Of a stretch of DNA of 64,000 nt, positions 18,221 through 27,127 are shown piece by piece. The notes below the pieces were generated by a model. The model had not been told where the DNA came from and ran no database searches. It worked only from the letters and a program-made list of their open reading frames with translations. The DNA comes from CAJXQU01 sp965223825 (GTDB lineage Bacteria > Pseudomonadota > Gammaproteobacteria > CAJXQU01). The stretch spans positions 2,976,001 through 3,040,000 of the forward strand of contig OZ245018.1 in NCBI GenBank assembly GCA_965223825.1, given 5' to 3'. Positions within the stretch are counted from its first letter, which is position 1, and each line of letters starts with the position of its first letter. A program made the translations under genes and the position numbers.

Positions 18221-18840
18221 GCTGCCTCCCCACCGTCTTCACCGACCAGAATTAGCGTATCACTCAAATATTTATAGGGTGGTACCGCTAGATTTTTCGG
18301 TGCGGGAACCCCTTTGAAAACACGTCCGGCAAGATCAAACTTAGAGCCGTGACAAGGGCAGAAGAAACCACCTTTCCAGTCCGCTCCTAAGTTGTTGGGA
18401 GTGCCTTCCGGCAGGTATGTTGGCGAACAGCCAAGATGCGTACAAACACCAATTAAGACAAGATATTCGGGTTTAATCGATCTTGCATCGTTCTGCGCAT
18501 AACCGGGTTGTTGTGCCACATTGGATGAAGTGGGATCAAGTAATACGCCTTGATTTTCTTCCAACGTCGTCAGTGTAGATTCAGATCGACGCAAAACCCA
18601 GATTGGTTTGCCGCGCCATTTTGCAATGATACGCTGACCAGGTTCCAGCTTACTGACATCGACCTCAATGGGCGCACCTATCGCTTTTGCACGCTCACTT
18701 GGTTGAAATGATGATACGAACGGGACAGCTGCACCTACAGCACCAACTGTTCCCACTCCCGCAGTGGTTGCGATCAGGAAGCGACGACGACCGTGATCGA
18801 CTTCGTCCAGACTAACCAGACTGTTACCCCTTTCAGACAT
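18217..18840 (-). CDS. petA: Ubiquinol-cytochrome c reductase, Rieske iron-sulfur subunit
   Basis: The Rieske protein carries the 2Fe-2S cluster that takes the first electron from ubiquinol. The cluster boxes CTHLGC and CPCHGS are both intact. The N-terminus has a GRRRFLIA twin-arginine motif followed by a hydrophobic segment, the uncleaved Tat signal-anchor expected for this protein. An ATG two codons upstream (18846) is open, but it lies only two bases after GGAA, while the ATG at 18840 has good spacing. It is the first gene of the operon, about 30 bases downstream of a TATAAT box. Confidence 0.96.
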   Translation of the reverse strand: MSERGNSLVSLDEVDHGRRRFLIATTAGVGTVGAVGAAVPFVSSFQPSERAKAIGAPIEVDVSKLEPGQRIIAKWRGKPIWVLRRSESTLTTLEENQGVLLDPTSSNVAQQPGYAQNDARSIKPEYLVLIGVCTHLGCSPTYLPEGTPNNLGADWKGGFFCPCHGSKFDLAGRVFKGVPAPKNLAVPPYKYLSDTLILVGEDGGEAA

Positions 18841-18875
18841 AAGCATATTCCGACAAAGTGATTAAAAACCGGTGA

Positions 18876-18881
18876 ATTATA
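18876..18881 (-). promoter_or_regulatory. -10 box of the bc1 (petABC) operon
   Basis: A perfect TATAAT is present on the minus strand 35 bases before the petA start codon. A TTGCAA lies upstream but with a 21-base spacer, so the -35 assignment is uncertain and an activator may be involved. Confidence 0.6.
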
Positions 18882-18938
18882 CAGAAAAATTCCCGTGCTG
18901 TGTTGCAACAGGCTGATCAATATCAAGTAATTTTAAAA

Positions 18939-20012
18939 TTAAATGGAACTTATGACGTTTAGCACAGCACTATTTTCTTTCTGTGTGCCGATCGTAACAC
19001 GCAAACACTGCTCCAGCATGGGATGACTGCCATGCAAATTTTTAATAAGAATCTTTTTGTCTTTCAATGAATTGAAGATCAATTGCGATCGCATTGACCG
19101 AAGTAAAATGAAGTTCGCACGACTTGTCCATACATCGAGATCCGGCAGTGCGGTCAGTGCTGTGAAAACGTCCTCACGATCTGATCGGATCTGCGCAGCC
19201 TGATCATCAAACACATTGATATGTGACAACATAAAACTCGCACTCGCCTGCGAAAGCACGTTGATATTATAAGGCAATCGGACTTTATCGAATTCGTTTA
19301 GCCAATGTGCTGGGCCAGCCAGCATACCGATCCGCAACCCTGCAAGACCAATTTTCGACAATGTGCGCATTACCACGACGTTTTCAAATTGTCCCAGATC
19401 AGTGATCCAACTATCCTGCGCGAAACTAAAATAAGCTTCGTCGATGACAACAATCCCGTTGGTGGCTGCGATGATGGCTTCAACCTCAGCACGATCAAAT
19501 AAATTACCGGTTGGATTATTTGGGTAAGCAAGGAAAATAACGGCAGGATCATGCTGATCAATTGAAGATAACATAGCGGCAAGATCAAGCGTAAAAGAAT
19601 TGGCATCTAACGGCACACCGACATATTCCATCCCTAAAGATTGCGCAACGATGCGGTACATCACAAAGCCTGGCTCTGGCGCCATTATGGTCGCACCGGG
19701 TTTAGCCAAGGCCATTACAATCATTTGGATCAACTCATCGGAGCCATTTCCTAAGAGCACTTCTTGCTCGGCATCTAGCGATAAATACGCACGTAATTGT
19801 TCTTTTAAAACCTCGGCACCAGCATCAGGATATCGGTTTAATTCCAGTTCACGCAGAGAAGCGAGCCACTCGTCAATGAGTATTTCAGGCAAAGGATAAG
19901 GATTTTCCATAGCATCCAGTTTGACATAACCTTGCGCCGGAACCACCTTGTAAGCAGAAAGCGCTTGCACTTCTGGGCGGATCAAACGCGAGATTGATGA
20001 ATGAGTTGTCAT
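18939..20012 (-). CDS. hisC: Histidinol-phosphate aminotransferase
   Basis: HisC converts imidazole-acetol phosphate to histidinol phosphate, using pyridoxal phosphate. The 357-residue fold-type I aminotransferase shows NPYPLP near the start, GNGSDELI, YPNNPTGN, VIDEAYFSF and the lysine motif TLSKIGLAGLRIG, in which the lysine forms the Schiff base. It is the last gene of a hisG-hisD-hisC run, 42 bases after hisD. Some genomes carry two hisC copies; this one, in the his cluster, should be the biosynthetic enzyme. Confidence 0.95.
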   Translation of the reverse strand: MTTHSSISRLIRPEVQALSAYKVVPAQGYVKLDAMENPYPLPEILIDEWLASLRELELNRYPDAGAEVLKEQLRAYLSLDAEQEVLLGNGSDELIQMIVMALAKPGATIMAPEPGFVMYRIVAQSLGMEYVGVPLDANSFTLDLAAMLSSIDQHDPAVIFLAYPNNPTGNLFDRAEVEAIIAATNGIVVIDEAYFSFAQDSWITDLGQFENVVVMRTLSKIGLAGLRIGMLAGPAHWLNEFDKVRLPYNINVLSQASASFMLSHINVFDDQAAQIRSDREDVFTALTALPDLDVWTSRANFILLRSMRSQLIFNSLKDKKILIKNLHGSHPMLEQCLRVTIGTQKENSAVLNVISSI

Positions 20013-20054
20013 AAGATTTCGTTCATAGCGGTGTCAGTGAATCGCATTATCTGC

Positions 20055-21356
20055 TTATTTGGACTGACGATACTCAGCCGATCGAGCGTGCGCGGTTAAT
20101 CCTTCAGCACGCGCAAGAGTCGATGCAATCCCACCAAGATGTCCTGCTGCCGCCTCTGCCGAACACATGATCAAGGACGATCGTTTTTGAAAATCATACA
20201 CCCCTAGCGGTGAAGAAAACCGTGCTGTGCGCGATGTTGGCAAAACATGATTCGGCCCCGCACAATAATCACCCAAAGCTTCCGCTGTGTGTCGCCCCAT
20301 AAAAATCGCACCCGCGTGTTTGATTTTTTCCGTCAAGGCGACCGGATCAGCAACGGACAACTCTAAATGTTCAGGTGCAATATCGTTTGAGACCGCTGCG
20401 GCTTGATCAAGATCGCGAACGACGATCAACGCACCGCGTGATTCTAGGGACTCGCGAATGATCGCTTCTCGTTCCATGCTCGGCAATAATTTTTCGATGC
20501 TTGCCTGCACCTGATCGGCGTAGTCATCGCTGGTACACAACAAGATTGCTTGCGCTTGCTCGTCGTGTTCAGACTGGGAAAAAAGATCCATCGCGATCCA
20601 GTCTGGATCCGTATCACCATCACAAATCACTAAGATCTCAGAAGGACCGGCGATCATATCAATACCAACCGTACCAAAAACCATGGCTTTCGCTGTCGCG
20701 ACGTAGATGTTGCCGGGACCGACAATTTTATCGACTTGCGGAATGGTTTCTGTGCCATACGCTAATGCCGCCACGGCCTGCGCACCACCAATGGTAAACA
20801 CCCGATTAACACCGGCTATACTCGCCGCCGCTAGTACGGTCTGATCAAGCGCACCATCCGGTGCAGGCACGACCATGATGATTTCTTCTACACCCGCGAC
20901 TTTCGCTGGCATCACATTCATCAACACGGAAGAAGGGTACGCTGCTTTACCTCCCGGAACATACACCCCAACGCGATCCATTGGCGTGACTTTTTGCCCG
21001 AGCACCGTGCCATCAGCTTCTGTGTATTGCCACGTTGTTTGGTTCTGGTGATCGTGATAGTCACGAATACGTTGTGCGGCAGCTCCTAGTGCGCTTCGCA
21101 CGGTGGGATCGAGATTCTCCCGCGCAGAATGCAGTGCATCCGCCGAGAGTTCCAATTCTGCAATATCGCTCACTGCACGTCGGTCAAACCGATTGGTATA
21201 CTCGATCAATGCCGCATCACCACGACGACGAATGTCTTTAATGATCTGCTGCACGGTTGCCGTGACCTGCTGATCCGTCTCATCGTTCCACGATAGTAGT
21301 TTTTTTAATGCCTGATCAAAATCGTCTTGTTCAGCATTTAAACGGGTAATATTCAT
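20055..21356 (-). CDS. hisD: Histidinol dehydrogenase
   Basis: HisD performs the last two oxidations to L-histidine with NAD and a bound zinc ion. The 433-residue protein has the family features GVYVPGGKAAYPSSVLMNVMPA, GGAQAVAALAYGTETIPQVDKIVGPGN, the GPSEILVI stretch, and in the C-terminal part the zinc and base residues in APEHLEL and GPNHVLPTS. It overlaps hisG by four bases, so translation is coupled. Confidence 0.97.
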   Translation of the reverse strand: MNITRLNAEQDDFDQALKKLLSWNDETDQQVTATVQQIIKDIRRRGDAALIEYTNRFDRRAVSDIAELELSADALHSARENLDPTVRSALGAAAQRIRDYHDHQNQTTWQYTEADGTVLGQKVTPMDRVGVYVPGGKAAYPSSVLMNVMPAKVAGVEEIIMVVPAPDGALDQTVLAAASIAGVNRVFTIGGAQAVAALAYGTETIPQVDKIVGPGNIYVATAKAMVFGTVGIDMIAGPSEILVICDGDTDPDWIAMDLFSQSEHDEQAQAILLCTSDDYADQVQASIEKLLPSMEREAIIRESLESRGALIVVRDLDQAAAVSNDIAPEHLELSVADPVALTEKIKHAGAIFMGRHTAEALGDYCAGPNHVLPTSRTARFSSPLGVYDFQKRSSLIMCSAEAAAGHLGGIASTLARAEGLTAHARSAEYRQSK

Positions 21357-21985
21357 TCTTTTACAGCGTCTGCCAACTCTCGGATAATTTGTTTAATCGT
21401 CGTGGATTTGGTTTTCATCGAAGCTTTGTTCACGATCAATCGCGAACTGATGTCGATAATGTGTTCAACCGGCGCCAACCCATTCGCGCGTAAGGTGTTA
21501 CCTGTGTCAACCAAGTCCACAATGCCATCGGCCAGCCCCGCGAGCGGTGCCAGTTCCATCGATCCATAGAGTTTGATTATTTCAACTTGTTCACTTTTTT
21601 CTGCAAAAAACTGACGTGTCAGGTTGACATATTTCGTCGCAATACGCGCTCGTCCTGCAGGTAATGGCTGCGCACCTTTGGTTGCAAGCATGAGTTTGCA
21701 ACGTGCGATTTTCAGATCTAACGGCTCGTAGACATTTTCATTACCCGCTTCCATCAGCACATCTTTACCTGCCACCCCAATATCTGCAGCGCCGTACTCG
21801 ACGAAGGTCGGTACGTCAGTTGCTCGGATAACCATTAACGAAACATTCTCACGATTAGTCGGGATGATCAGCTTACGTGATGATTCTGGATCTTCCGTTG
21901 GCTCTATGCCGATCGCGGCAAGCAACGGCAACGTGTCTTTATAGATGCGGCCTTTTGATAGGGCAAAGGTCAATGAATCTTGCAT
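21353..21985 (-). CDS. hisG: ATP phosphoribosyltransferase, short form
   Basis: HisG starts histidine biosynthesis by joining ATP to PRPP. At 210 residues this is the short form, lacking the C-terminal regulatory ACT-like domain; such enzymes work only with the partner HisZ, which is not in this window and must be sought elsewhere. Diagnostic segments are LTFALSKGRIYKDTLPLL, GAADIGVAGKDVLME and the PRPP loop LADGIVDLVDTGNTLRANGL. Its ATG overlaps the last base of murA, so histidine synthesis is wired into the same transcript as murA. Confidence 0.96.
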   Translation of the reverse strand: MQDSLTFALSKGRIYKDTLPLLAAIGIEPTEDPESSRKLIIPTNRENVSLMVIRATDVPTFVEYGAADIGVAGKDVLMEAGNENVYEPLDLKIARCKLMLATKGAQPLPAGRARIATKYVNLTRQFFAEKSEQVEIIKLYGSMELAPLAGLADGIVDLVDTGNTLRANGLAPVEHIIDISSRLIVNKASMKTKSTTIKQIIRELADAVKE

Positions 21986-23244
21986 CAGCCCGGCACCCGT
22001 CGAATTGTCGCACCCAGTTGTTGCAGCTTTTCTTCGATCGCTTCATAACCACGATCAATATGATAGATGCGATCCACCACGGTTTCGCCTTTCGCTACAA
22101 GCCCTGCGAGCACGAGACTGGCAGACGCACGTAAATCGGTTGCCATCGTTGGCGCGCCGGTTAATTGCTCGATCCCTGTGGTGATCGCAGTGTTGCCTTC
22201 TAAGGAAATAGTTGCACCCATGCGTTGTAATTCATTCACGTGCATAAAGCGATTTTCGAAAACCGTTTCTGTGATTGTGCCGGTACCCTCTGCAATACTG
22301 TTCAACGCAGTGAATTGTGCTTGCATATCAGTCGGGAAACCGGGATAAGGTGCGGTATGAATATTAACTGCTTTCGGTCGTTTGCCGTGCATGTCTAATG
22401 AGATCCAATCTTCTCCAACCTCAACATCCGCGCCCGCTTCGCGTAGTTTTGCGATCACAGATTCTAGCAATTCAGGACATGTATCTTTCAATTTTATACG
22501 ACCACCAGACATGGCGGCGGCCACAAGGAACGTGCCCGTCTCGATTCGATCAGGCACGATATCGTAACTCCCGCCTTGCAGCGATTCGACACCTTCGATC
22601 GTTAACGTGTCTGTACCCGCCCCTTCAATTTTTGCGCCCATCGCGATCAGGCAATTGGCCAAATCAACCACTTCTGGTTCGCGCGCAGCATTTTGGATAA
22701 TGGTGGTGCCCTCAGCCAGTGTTGCTGCCATCATTAGGTTTTCGGTGCCCGTCACGGTGATCAGATCGAGAATTAAATGCGCACCTTTAAGTCGCTTGGC
22801 GCGTGCGTGGATGTAGCCGTTTTCGACGTCGATCTTCGCGCCCATTTGCCGTAAACCATCAAGATGTACATTCACGGGGCGAGAACCGATCGCACAACCG
22901 CCTGGTAACGAAACATCCGCTTCGCCGAACCGTGCAAGCAATGGCCCTAGTACCAAAATCGACGCGCGCATGGTACGCACCAGTTCATAGGGAGCAAAAT
23001 AATTTTGAATGGTTCTCGCGTCGATTTCGACGCTCATATTTTCATTCACCGTTAAGCTCACGCCCATACCACCCAGCAGCGACATCGTTGTCGTAATGTC
23101 GTGGAGATGAGGGACATTTCCAATCATCACTGGCCCATCCGCCAATAATGTTGAAATCAGAATCGGTAATGCGGCGTTTTTTGCGCCTGATATGCGGATC
23201 TCGCCGTTAAGTGGCTGTCCGCCTTTTATGAGTAGTTTATCCAT
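21985..23244 (-). CDS. murA: UDP-N-acetylglucosamine 1-carboxyvinyltransferase
   Basis: MurA transfers enolpyruvate to UDP-GlcNAc, the committed step of peptidoglycan synthesis and the fosfomycin target. The 419-residue protein begins MDKLLIKGGQPLNGEIRISG, has the substrate lysine K22 in GAKNAALP, and the fosfomycin-reactive cysteine in LPGGCAIGSRP (C117), so it should be fosfomycin-sensitive. A longer frame with 28 extra residues overlaps ibaG; the ATG at 23244 gives the exact family length. Order ibaG-murA-hisG is conserved in gammaproteobacteria. Confidence 0.97.
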   Translation of the reverse strand: MDKLLIKGGQPLNGEIRISGAKNAALPILISTLLADGPVMIGNVPHLHDITTTMSLLGGMGVSLTVNENMSVEIDARTIQNYFAPYELVRTMRASILVLGPLLARFGEADVSLPGGCAIGSRPVNVHLDGLRQMGAKIDVENGYIHARAKRLKGAHLILDLITVTGTENLMMAATLAEGTTIIQNAAREPEVVDLANCLIAMGAKIEGAGTDTLTIEGVESLQGGSYDIVPDRIETGTFLVAAAMSGGRIKLKDTCPELLESVIAKLREAGADVEVGEDWISLDMHGKRPKAVNIHTAPYPGFPTDMQAQFTALNSIAEGTGTITETVFENRFMHVNELQRMGATISLEGNTAITTGIEQLTGAPTMATDLRASASLVLAGLVAKGETVVDRIYHIDRGYEAIEEKLQQLGATIRRVPG

Positions 23245-23294
23245 GCTTCGCGTCGTCTTTAAGTGAATCTTTCGTAGTGAATCTTTCGGGATGA

Positions 23295-23549
23295 TTAAAG
23301 GACGCGCAAACCTTGTTGTTTGTCCCATTCGTCTCGTGTGAGTGGTCGAATAGAAAGCGCGTGGATTTCGGACTGCATTCTGTCGCCCAAAGTTTTGAAC
23401 ACCATTTGGTGGCGTTTTACCGGGCTCAGCCCGGTGAAGGTGTCACTGATCACAACAGCCTGAAAGTGAACACCGTCATCACCCTCAACAATGGCTTCAC
23501 AATTTTCGATGCTGTTCTCAATCAGCGATTGAATGTCTTCGGGCTTCAT
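23295..23549 (-). CDS. ibaG: BolA family protein IbaG
   Basis: IbaG is a small BolA-fold protein that with monothiol glutaredoxin handles iron-sulfur clusters and is linked to acid stress. The 84-residue ORF shows the BolA pattern: a CEAIVEGDDGVHFQAVVIS strand region, SPVKRHQMVFKTLGDRM with the conserved RH pair, and IHALSIRPLT near the end. It lies between the mla genes and murA, exactly as in E. coli. Between its stop and murA there is a short tandem repeat (GTGAATCTTTCG twice, 23261-23287). Confidence 0.92.
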   Translation of the reverse strand: MKPEDIQSLIENSIENCEAIVEGDDGVHFQAVVISDTFTGLSPVKRHQMVFKTLGDRMQSEIHALSIRPLTRDEWDKQQGLRVL

Positions 23550-23652
23550 GCGTATTACCTGCCGTGCTAAAAGGTGGCAAGCATAGCGTCATGCGAAGAT
23601 TTTTGCCAGATTTACCCGGCAAGTTCAGAAAAAAACGAGGTGCAGTACAGAC

Positions 23653-23967
23653 TTAATTAGCTTGCTGAAAACTACTCAGCGGAAGTAAGTCTTCCAAACC
23701 ATACACATCAACCACTGCCTGCATGTTGTGAGGAATGTTTTGAACTCGCAAATTGCGCTGTGACTTCTCCGCAACACGTAGCAGTTCAACGATGAAACTA
23801 AGTCCAGAACTATCACGCAAATTCGCAGAACTTAGATCCAGTATTTCGATTGTACTTGAGGATAGATACAAGCTCACTGCCTCTTCTGTCGCCTGCGGTG
23901 AGGTCATGAAATTTAGCTCGCCTTCTACCTTGAGAAGACCATTTCGATCAGAGAGAATCACTGACAT
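23653..23967 (-). CDS. mlaB: STAS-domain protein MlaB
   Basis: MlaB is the small cytoplasmic STAS subunit that stabilises the MlaFEDB lipid transporter by binding the ATPase MlaF. The 104-residue ORF has the STAS fold pattern, with the central phosphorylation-type loop EILDLSSANLRDSSGLSFIVELLR; a serine/threonine-containing DSSGL motif is kept. It overlaps mlaC by one base and ends the mlaFEDCB group before ibaG. Confidence 0.9.
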   Translation of the reverse strand: MSVILSDRNGLLKVEGELNFMTSPQATEEAVSLYLSSSTIEILDLSSANLRDSSGLSFIVELLRVAEKSQRNLRVQNIPHNMQAVVDVYGLEDLLPLSSFQQAN

Positions 23968-24614
23968 TACAATTCGATTCCTTTATTTTTTTCATGCAAT
24001 TCAGCATTAAGACCTTTGATGCCAGCCTGTTCAATTTTTTTAGAAAACGAGTTGCGGTAGGTTGAAACTAAACTCACCCCGCCAACTGAAATATCATAGA
24101 CCTTCCAACTTTCATCTTTATGATGCATGCGGTATTGCACATCAAAACGCTGGCCTTTTTCTTGACGAATTTCTGACCGAATCACGACTTTACCGTTTTT
24201 TACGGCCTCATTATTTGGCAGATAAACAATTTCTTCGTTTGAGAACTTTAATAAAGCACTGGCATAAGTTTTCGCTAAGAGTTTTTTGAACTCTTCAATA
24301 AATTGCGCTTTCTCCGCACTGCTCGCTTTACGCCAGTGTTTACCGAGAATCCAACGTGACATGCGCTTAAAATCCACATGCGGAACGATCTCTTTATTGA
24401 CAAGTTGATAAAGCTTGTTGGTATCCGCATTGAGTTCATCAAAATTGTTTTTAACTTCGTTGATCACCGCATCGGCTGTCGTTTGGATCACCGCACGTGC
24501 ATCATCTGCATTCGGTTCAGATTTCGCCATGCTGGTTTGCGACATTAAGCAAAACAACAACACGCTAATGATCGCCGTAACAGGATTAACCTTCGTTCGC
24601 TCTTTACTCAACAT
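23967..24614 (-). CDS. mlaC: Phospholipid-binding periplasmic protein MlaC
   Basis: MlaC shuttles phospholipids across the periplasm between the outer-membrane MlaA complex and the inner-membrane MlaFEDB. The 215-residue protein has a signal peptide ending ...SQTSMAKS and the Tol-Tol-Ttg2-like fold: VDFKRMSRWILGKHWRKAS near residue 90 and a C-terminal VYDISVGGVSLVSTYRNSF. The ATG at 24614 has a strong GAGGAAG ribosome site, so the 14 codons further upstream are left out. It is separated from mlaD by about 150 bases, a looser gap than elsewhere in the operon. Confidence 0.93.
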   Translation of the reverse strand: MLSKERTKVNPVTAIISVLLFCLMSQTSMAKSEPNADDARAVIQTTADAVINEVKNNFDELNADTNKLYQLVNKEIVPHVDFKRMSRWILGKHWRKASSAEKAQFIEEFKKLLAKTYASALLKFSNEEIVYLPNNEAVKNGKVVIRSEIRQEKGQRFDVQYRMHHKDESWKVYDISVGGVSLVSTYRNSFSKKIEQAGIKGLNAELHEKNKGIEL

Positions 24615-24761
24615 ACTCTTCCTCTTAATCAGTACTGTGCAGACGCTTTTATTCAAGCCGATGTTTATTATTTTATTTTGTCGGCCGAAAATTGATTGTC
24701 ATTGAGTTTTTTCTTTACTATTTTTTCAACAAATCACAGCTTCTGTATTCCTTCACCTCAA

Positions 24762-25232
24762 TTACTCGTCACCACCGGCTGCCTTGTCATACAGAACCTG
24801 CCCGATCACTTGCTCAAGAACCACGGCAGATTGCGTGATTTCAATTTGCCCACCCTCTTGCAAATAATCCTCTGCGCCCCCTGCATCCAGCGCGATATAT
24901 TGTTCTCCGAGCAGACCAGCGGTATAGATATTAGCGGTTGTGTCTTCTGGAATTTTTGCATAACGACTATCGATATTCATGATCGCAACCGCTTCGTAAG
25001 TCTCTTCATCGAACGTGATTTCAGACACTCGCCCGACAAGTACCCCGGCCATCTTTACTGGCGATCGAACTTTCAAACCTCCAATATTAGAAAAATTTGC
25101 GCGAATTTCGTAACCTTCATCGCCACCAAACGAGCTCATGTTACTGACCTTCATCGCTAACACTACCAGTGCCGCCAGACCGATCGCTACAAAGATACCT
25201 ACTACCAGTTCAAGCGTTTTGGACTGCACCAT
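24762..25232 (-). CDS. mlaD: MCE-domain lipid transport protein MlaD
   Basis: MlaD forms the periplasmic hexameric ring of the MlaFEDB complex and channels phospholipids. The ORF has one N-terminal membrane helix (LELVVGIFVAIGLAALVVLAM) followed by an MCE domain: YEIRANFSNIGGLKVRSPVKMAGVLVGRV. After the domain comes the short hydrophobic pore-forming helix (LEQVIGQVL). The ATG at 25232 has an AGGAGGG ribosome site; an upstream TTG in frame is less likely. About 156 residues. Confidence 0.95.
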   Translation of the reverse strand: MVQSKTLELVVGIFVAIGLAALVVLAMKVSNMSSFGGDEGYEIRANFSNIGGLKVRSPVKMAGVLVGRVSEITFDEETYEAVAIMNIDSRYAKIPEDTTANIYTAGLLGEQYIALDAGGAEDYLQEGGQIEITQSAVVLEQVIGQVLYDKAAGGDE

Positions 25233-25242
25233 GCCGTCCCTC

Positions 25243-26010
25243 CTAATCAAACATAATTGCTGTTAATACAAAATCGAGACCCAACACCGCCAGCGATGAA
25301 TTCACCACTGTACGCGTTGTTGCACGACCAATTCCTTCGGATGTTGGTACCGTGTCGTAGCCTTCGAAAACCGCGATCCATGTCACTACAAAACCAAAGA
25401 CAATACTCTTGATTACGCCATTGAGAATATCATCATGAAAATCTACCGCTGCCTGCATTTGCGACCAGAATGCGCCGTCATCCACCCCCAATAAACCCAC
25501 GCCGACGAAGAAACCACCATAAACTCCAACCGCACTGAAGATCGCCGCCAGCAACGGTAACGCGATAATACCTGCGACTAAACGCGGCGCTACGACACGA
25601 TGCAACGGATCAACCGCCATCATTTCCATCGCGGAGAGTTGTTCAGTACTTTTCATCAAGCCGATTTCAGCCGTCAATGCTGATCCCGCACGGCCTGCAA
25701 ATAGCAAAGCGGACACGACCGGCCCCAATTCGCGCACTAATGACAACGCAACAACCACACCCAACGATTCTTCCGCACCGAAATCCACCAAGGTGTTATA
25801 ACCTTGTAGTCCCAGCACCATACCGACGAAAAAACCCGAGACCACAATAATAATGAAGGACAGGACACCAACTGAATAGAGTTGCGTGATCAAATCGCGC
25901 CAACGGCGAAAAACACCAAAAATGCCGGTGACAACATAAAAAAGAAACAGACAAATACGACCTAGCCAGCCAAACGTGTCGATACCAAAACGTCCTAACG
26001 CGCGGATCAT
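25243..26010 (-). CDS. mlaE: Lipid ABC transporter permease MlaE
   Basis: MlaE is the permease dimer of the MlaFEDB phospholipid transporter. The 255-residue protein has five to six membrane segments and the family blocks VGMVLGLQGYNTLVDFGAEE, LVRELGPVVSALLFAGRAGSALTAEIGLMK and GYDTVPTSEGIGRATTRTVV. It overlaps mlaF by four bases upstream and is followed by mlaD after ten bases. Confidence 0.96.
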   Translation of the reverse strand: MIRALGRFGIDTFGWLGRICLFLFYVVTGIFGVFRRWRDLITQLYSVGVLSFIIIVVSGFFVGMVLGLQGYNTLVDFGAEESLGVVVALSLVRELGPVVSALLFAGRAGSALTAEIGLMKSTEQLSAMEMMAVDPLHRVVAPRLVAGIIALPLLAAIFSAVGVYGGFFVGVGLLGVDDGAFWSQMQAAVDFHDDILNGVIKSIVFGFVVTWIAVFEGYDTVPTSEGIGRATTRTVVNSSLAVLGLDFVLTAIMFD

Positions 26011-26831
26011 TTCCGGCCTCCTGAGATCAAGTCTTGTTTAAAATCATCCGCTTGATAATGAAATTTCACAGGACCATCCGGCTGCGCGTTGATGAACTGT
26101 TTTACCCAGTCCGATCCACTCCGTTGCAATGCCTCTGGTGTCCCTTTACCGACCACTTTCCCTGCTGAAAGTATGTAAACGTAATCCGCGATCGACAACG
26201 TTTCCTGCACATCGTGCGAGACGACGATACTGGTCATGTGGAGCGCGTCATTCATTGATTTGATCAAGCGGATCAGGACGCCCATAGAGATCGGGTCCTG
26301 TCCGGTGAACGGTTCGTCGTACATCACCATCATCGGATCAAGCGCAATTGATCGTGCCAGCGCGACTCGACGCGCCATACCGCCCGACAACTCGCTCGGC
26401 ATCAACTCACGAGCGCCACGTAAACCAACAGCTTCCAGCTTCATCAACACCAGATCGCGTACCGCTGTTTCGGATAATTCGGTATGTTCGCGTAATGGAA
26501 AAGCAACGTTATCAAACACATTTAAATCTGTGAGCAATGCACCACTTTGAAACAACAAACTCATGCGTTTGCGTAGGGTAAAGAGTTTTTTGCGAGAGAG
26601 TTTCGGGACTTCTTCACCATCGACGAAAACATTGCCTTCGAGTGGTTTGATTTGGCCGCCGATAATGCGTAGCAAGGTCGTTTTACCACACCCGCTTGGC
26701 CCCATGATCGCGGTGATTTTGCCGCGTGGAATATCAATGTTCACTTTGTCGAAAATGACGCGGTTGCCGCGCTTGAAGCTTAACCCTTCGACGCGAACTA
26801 ATGGTTCAGATGGATGTGTTTCAGTTGCCAC
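26007..26831 (-). CDS. mlaF: Lipid ABC transporter ATP-binding protein MlaF
   Basis: MlaF powers the MlaFEDB transporter. Visible ABC motifs are Walker A GPSGCGKTT (about 43-51), the signature LSGGMARRVALAR, Walker B MVMYDEPFTGQD and the H-loop VVSHD. At 274 residues it carries a C-terminal extension that binds MlaB. The first codon is GTG with no obvious ribosome site. It heads the mla operon; a perfect palindrome lies about 70 bases upstream. Confidence 0.95.
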   Translation of the reverse strand: MATETHPSEPLVRVEGLSFKRGNRVIFDKVNIDIPRGKITAIMGPSGCGKTTLLRIIGGQIKPLEGNVFVDGEEVPKLSRKKLFTLRKRMSLLFQSGALLTDLNVFDNVAFPLREHTELSETAVRDLVLMKLEAVGLRGARELMPSELSGGMARRVALARSIALDPMMVMYDEPFTGQDPISMGVLIRLIKSMNDALHMTSIVVSHDVQETLSIADYVYILSAGKVVGKGTPEALQRSGSDWVKQFINAQPDGPVKFHYQADDFKQDLISGGRK

Positions 26832-26897
26832 AAGAATGCCGTTTTGTAATGTCTATTTCACCTCTGCGTAATACAAAGCAAAGGCCCCCGTGAATCT

Positions 26898-26914
26898 GAT
26901 CGGTGTCACCGATC
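26898..26914. repeat. Perfect palindrome upstream of mlaF
   Basis: GATCGGTG and CACCGATC are separated by a single T, giving a 17-base perfect inverted repeat 67 bases before the mlaF start. With so small a centre it is better suited to a dimeric DNA-binding protein than to an RNA hairpin. No repressor is known to me from the sequence. Confidence 0.5.
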
Positions 26915-27127
26915 CCCCTTAAAACTGACTTAACATGAAACCTAAAAACATTGCTTTTGAGATGCTATTCCGCAAGAAGTTTCACTTTCTCGTGCACGCT
27001 CGCGTCCTTTGCTCGTCCAACGCGCTGTTTTAAAAGCGAAATTCGTGGGACACAATGAGATTTAGGGGCCTGATTTTCAACGAGTCCGACGATCAGGTCA
27101 ACTGCAGATGTCAATGAAGCACCGAAA

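Noticed and set aside
23261..23287. Tandem GTGAATCTTTCG between ibaG and murA as a regulatory site
   Set aside because: Two copies of 12 bases in an intra-operon gap; most likely a small duplication with no function.
24696..25160. 154-codon plus-strand open frame across mlaD
   Set aside because: It lies antisense to a clearly conserved MCE protein and reads like a shadow, with odd Phe/Ile/Arg composition.
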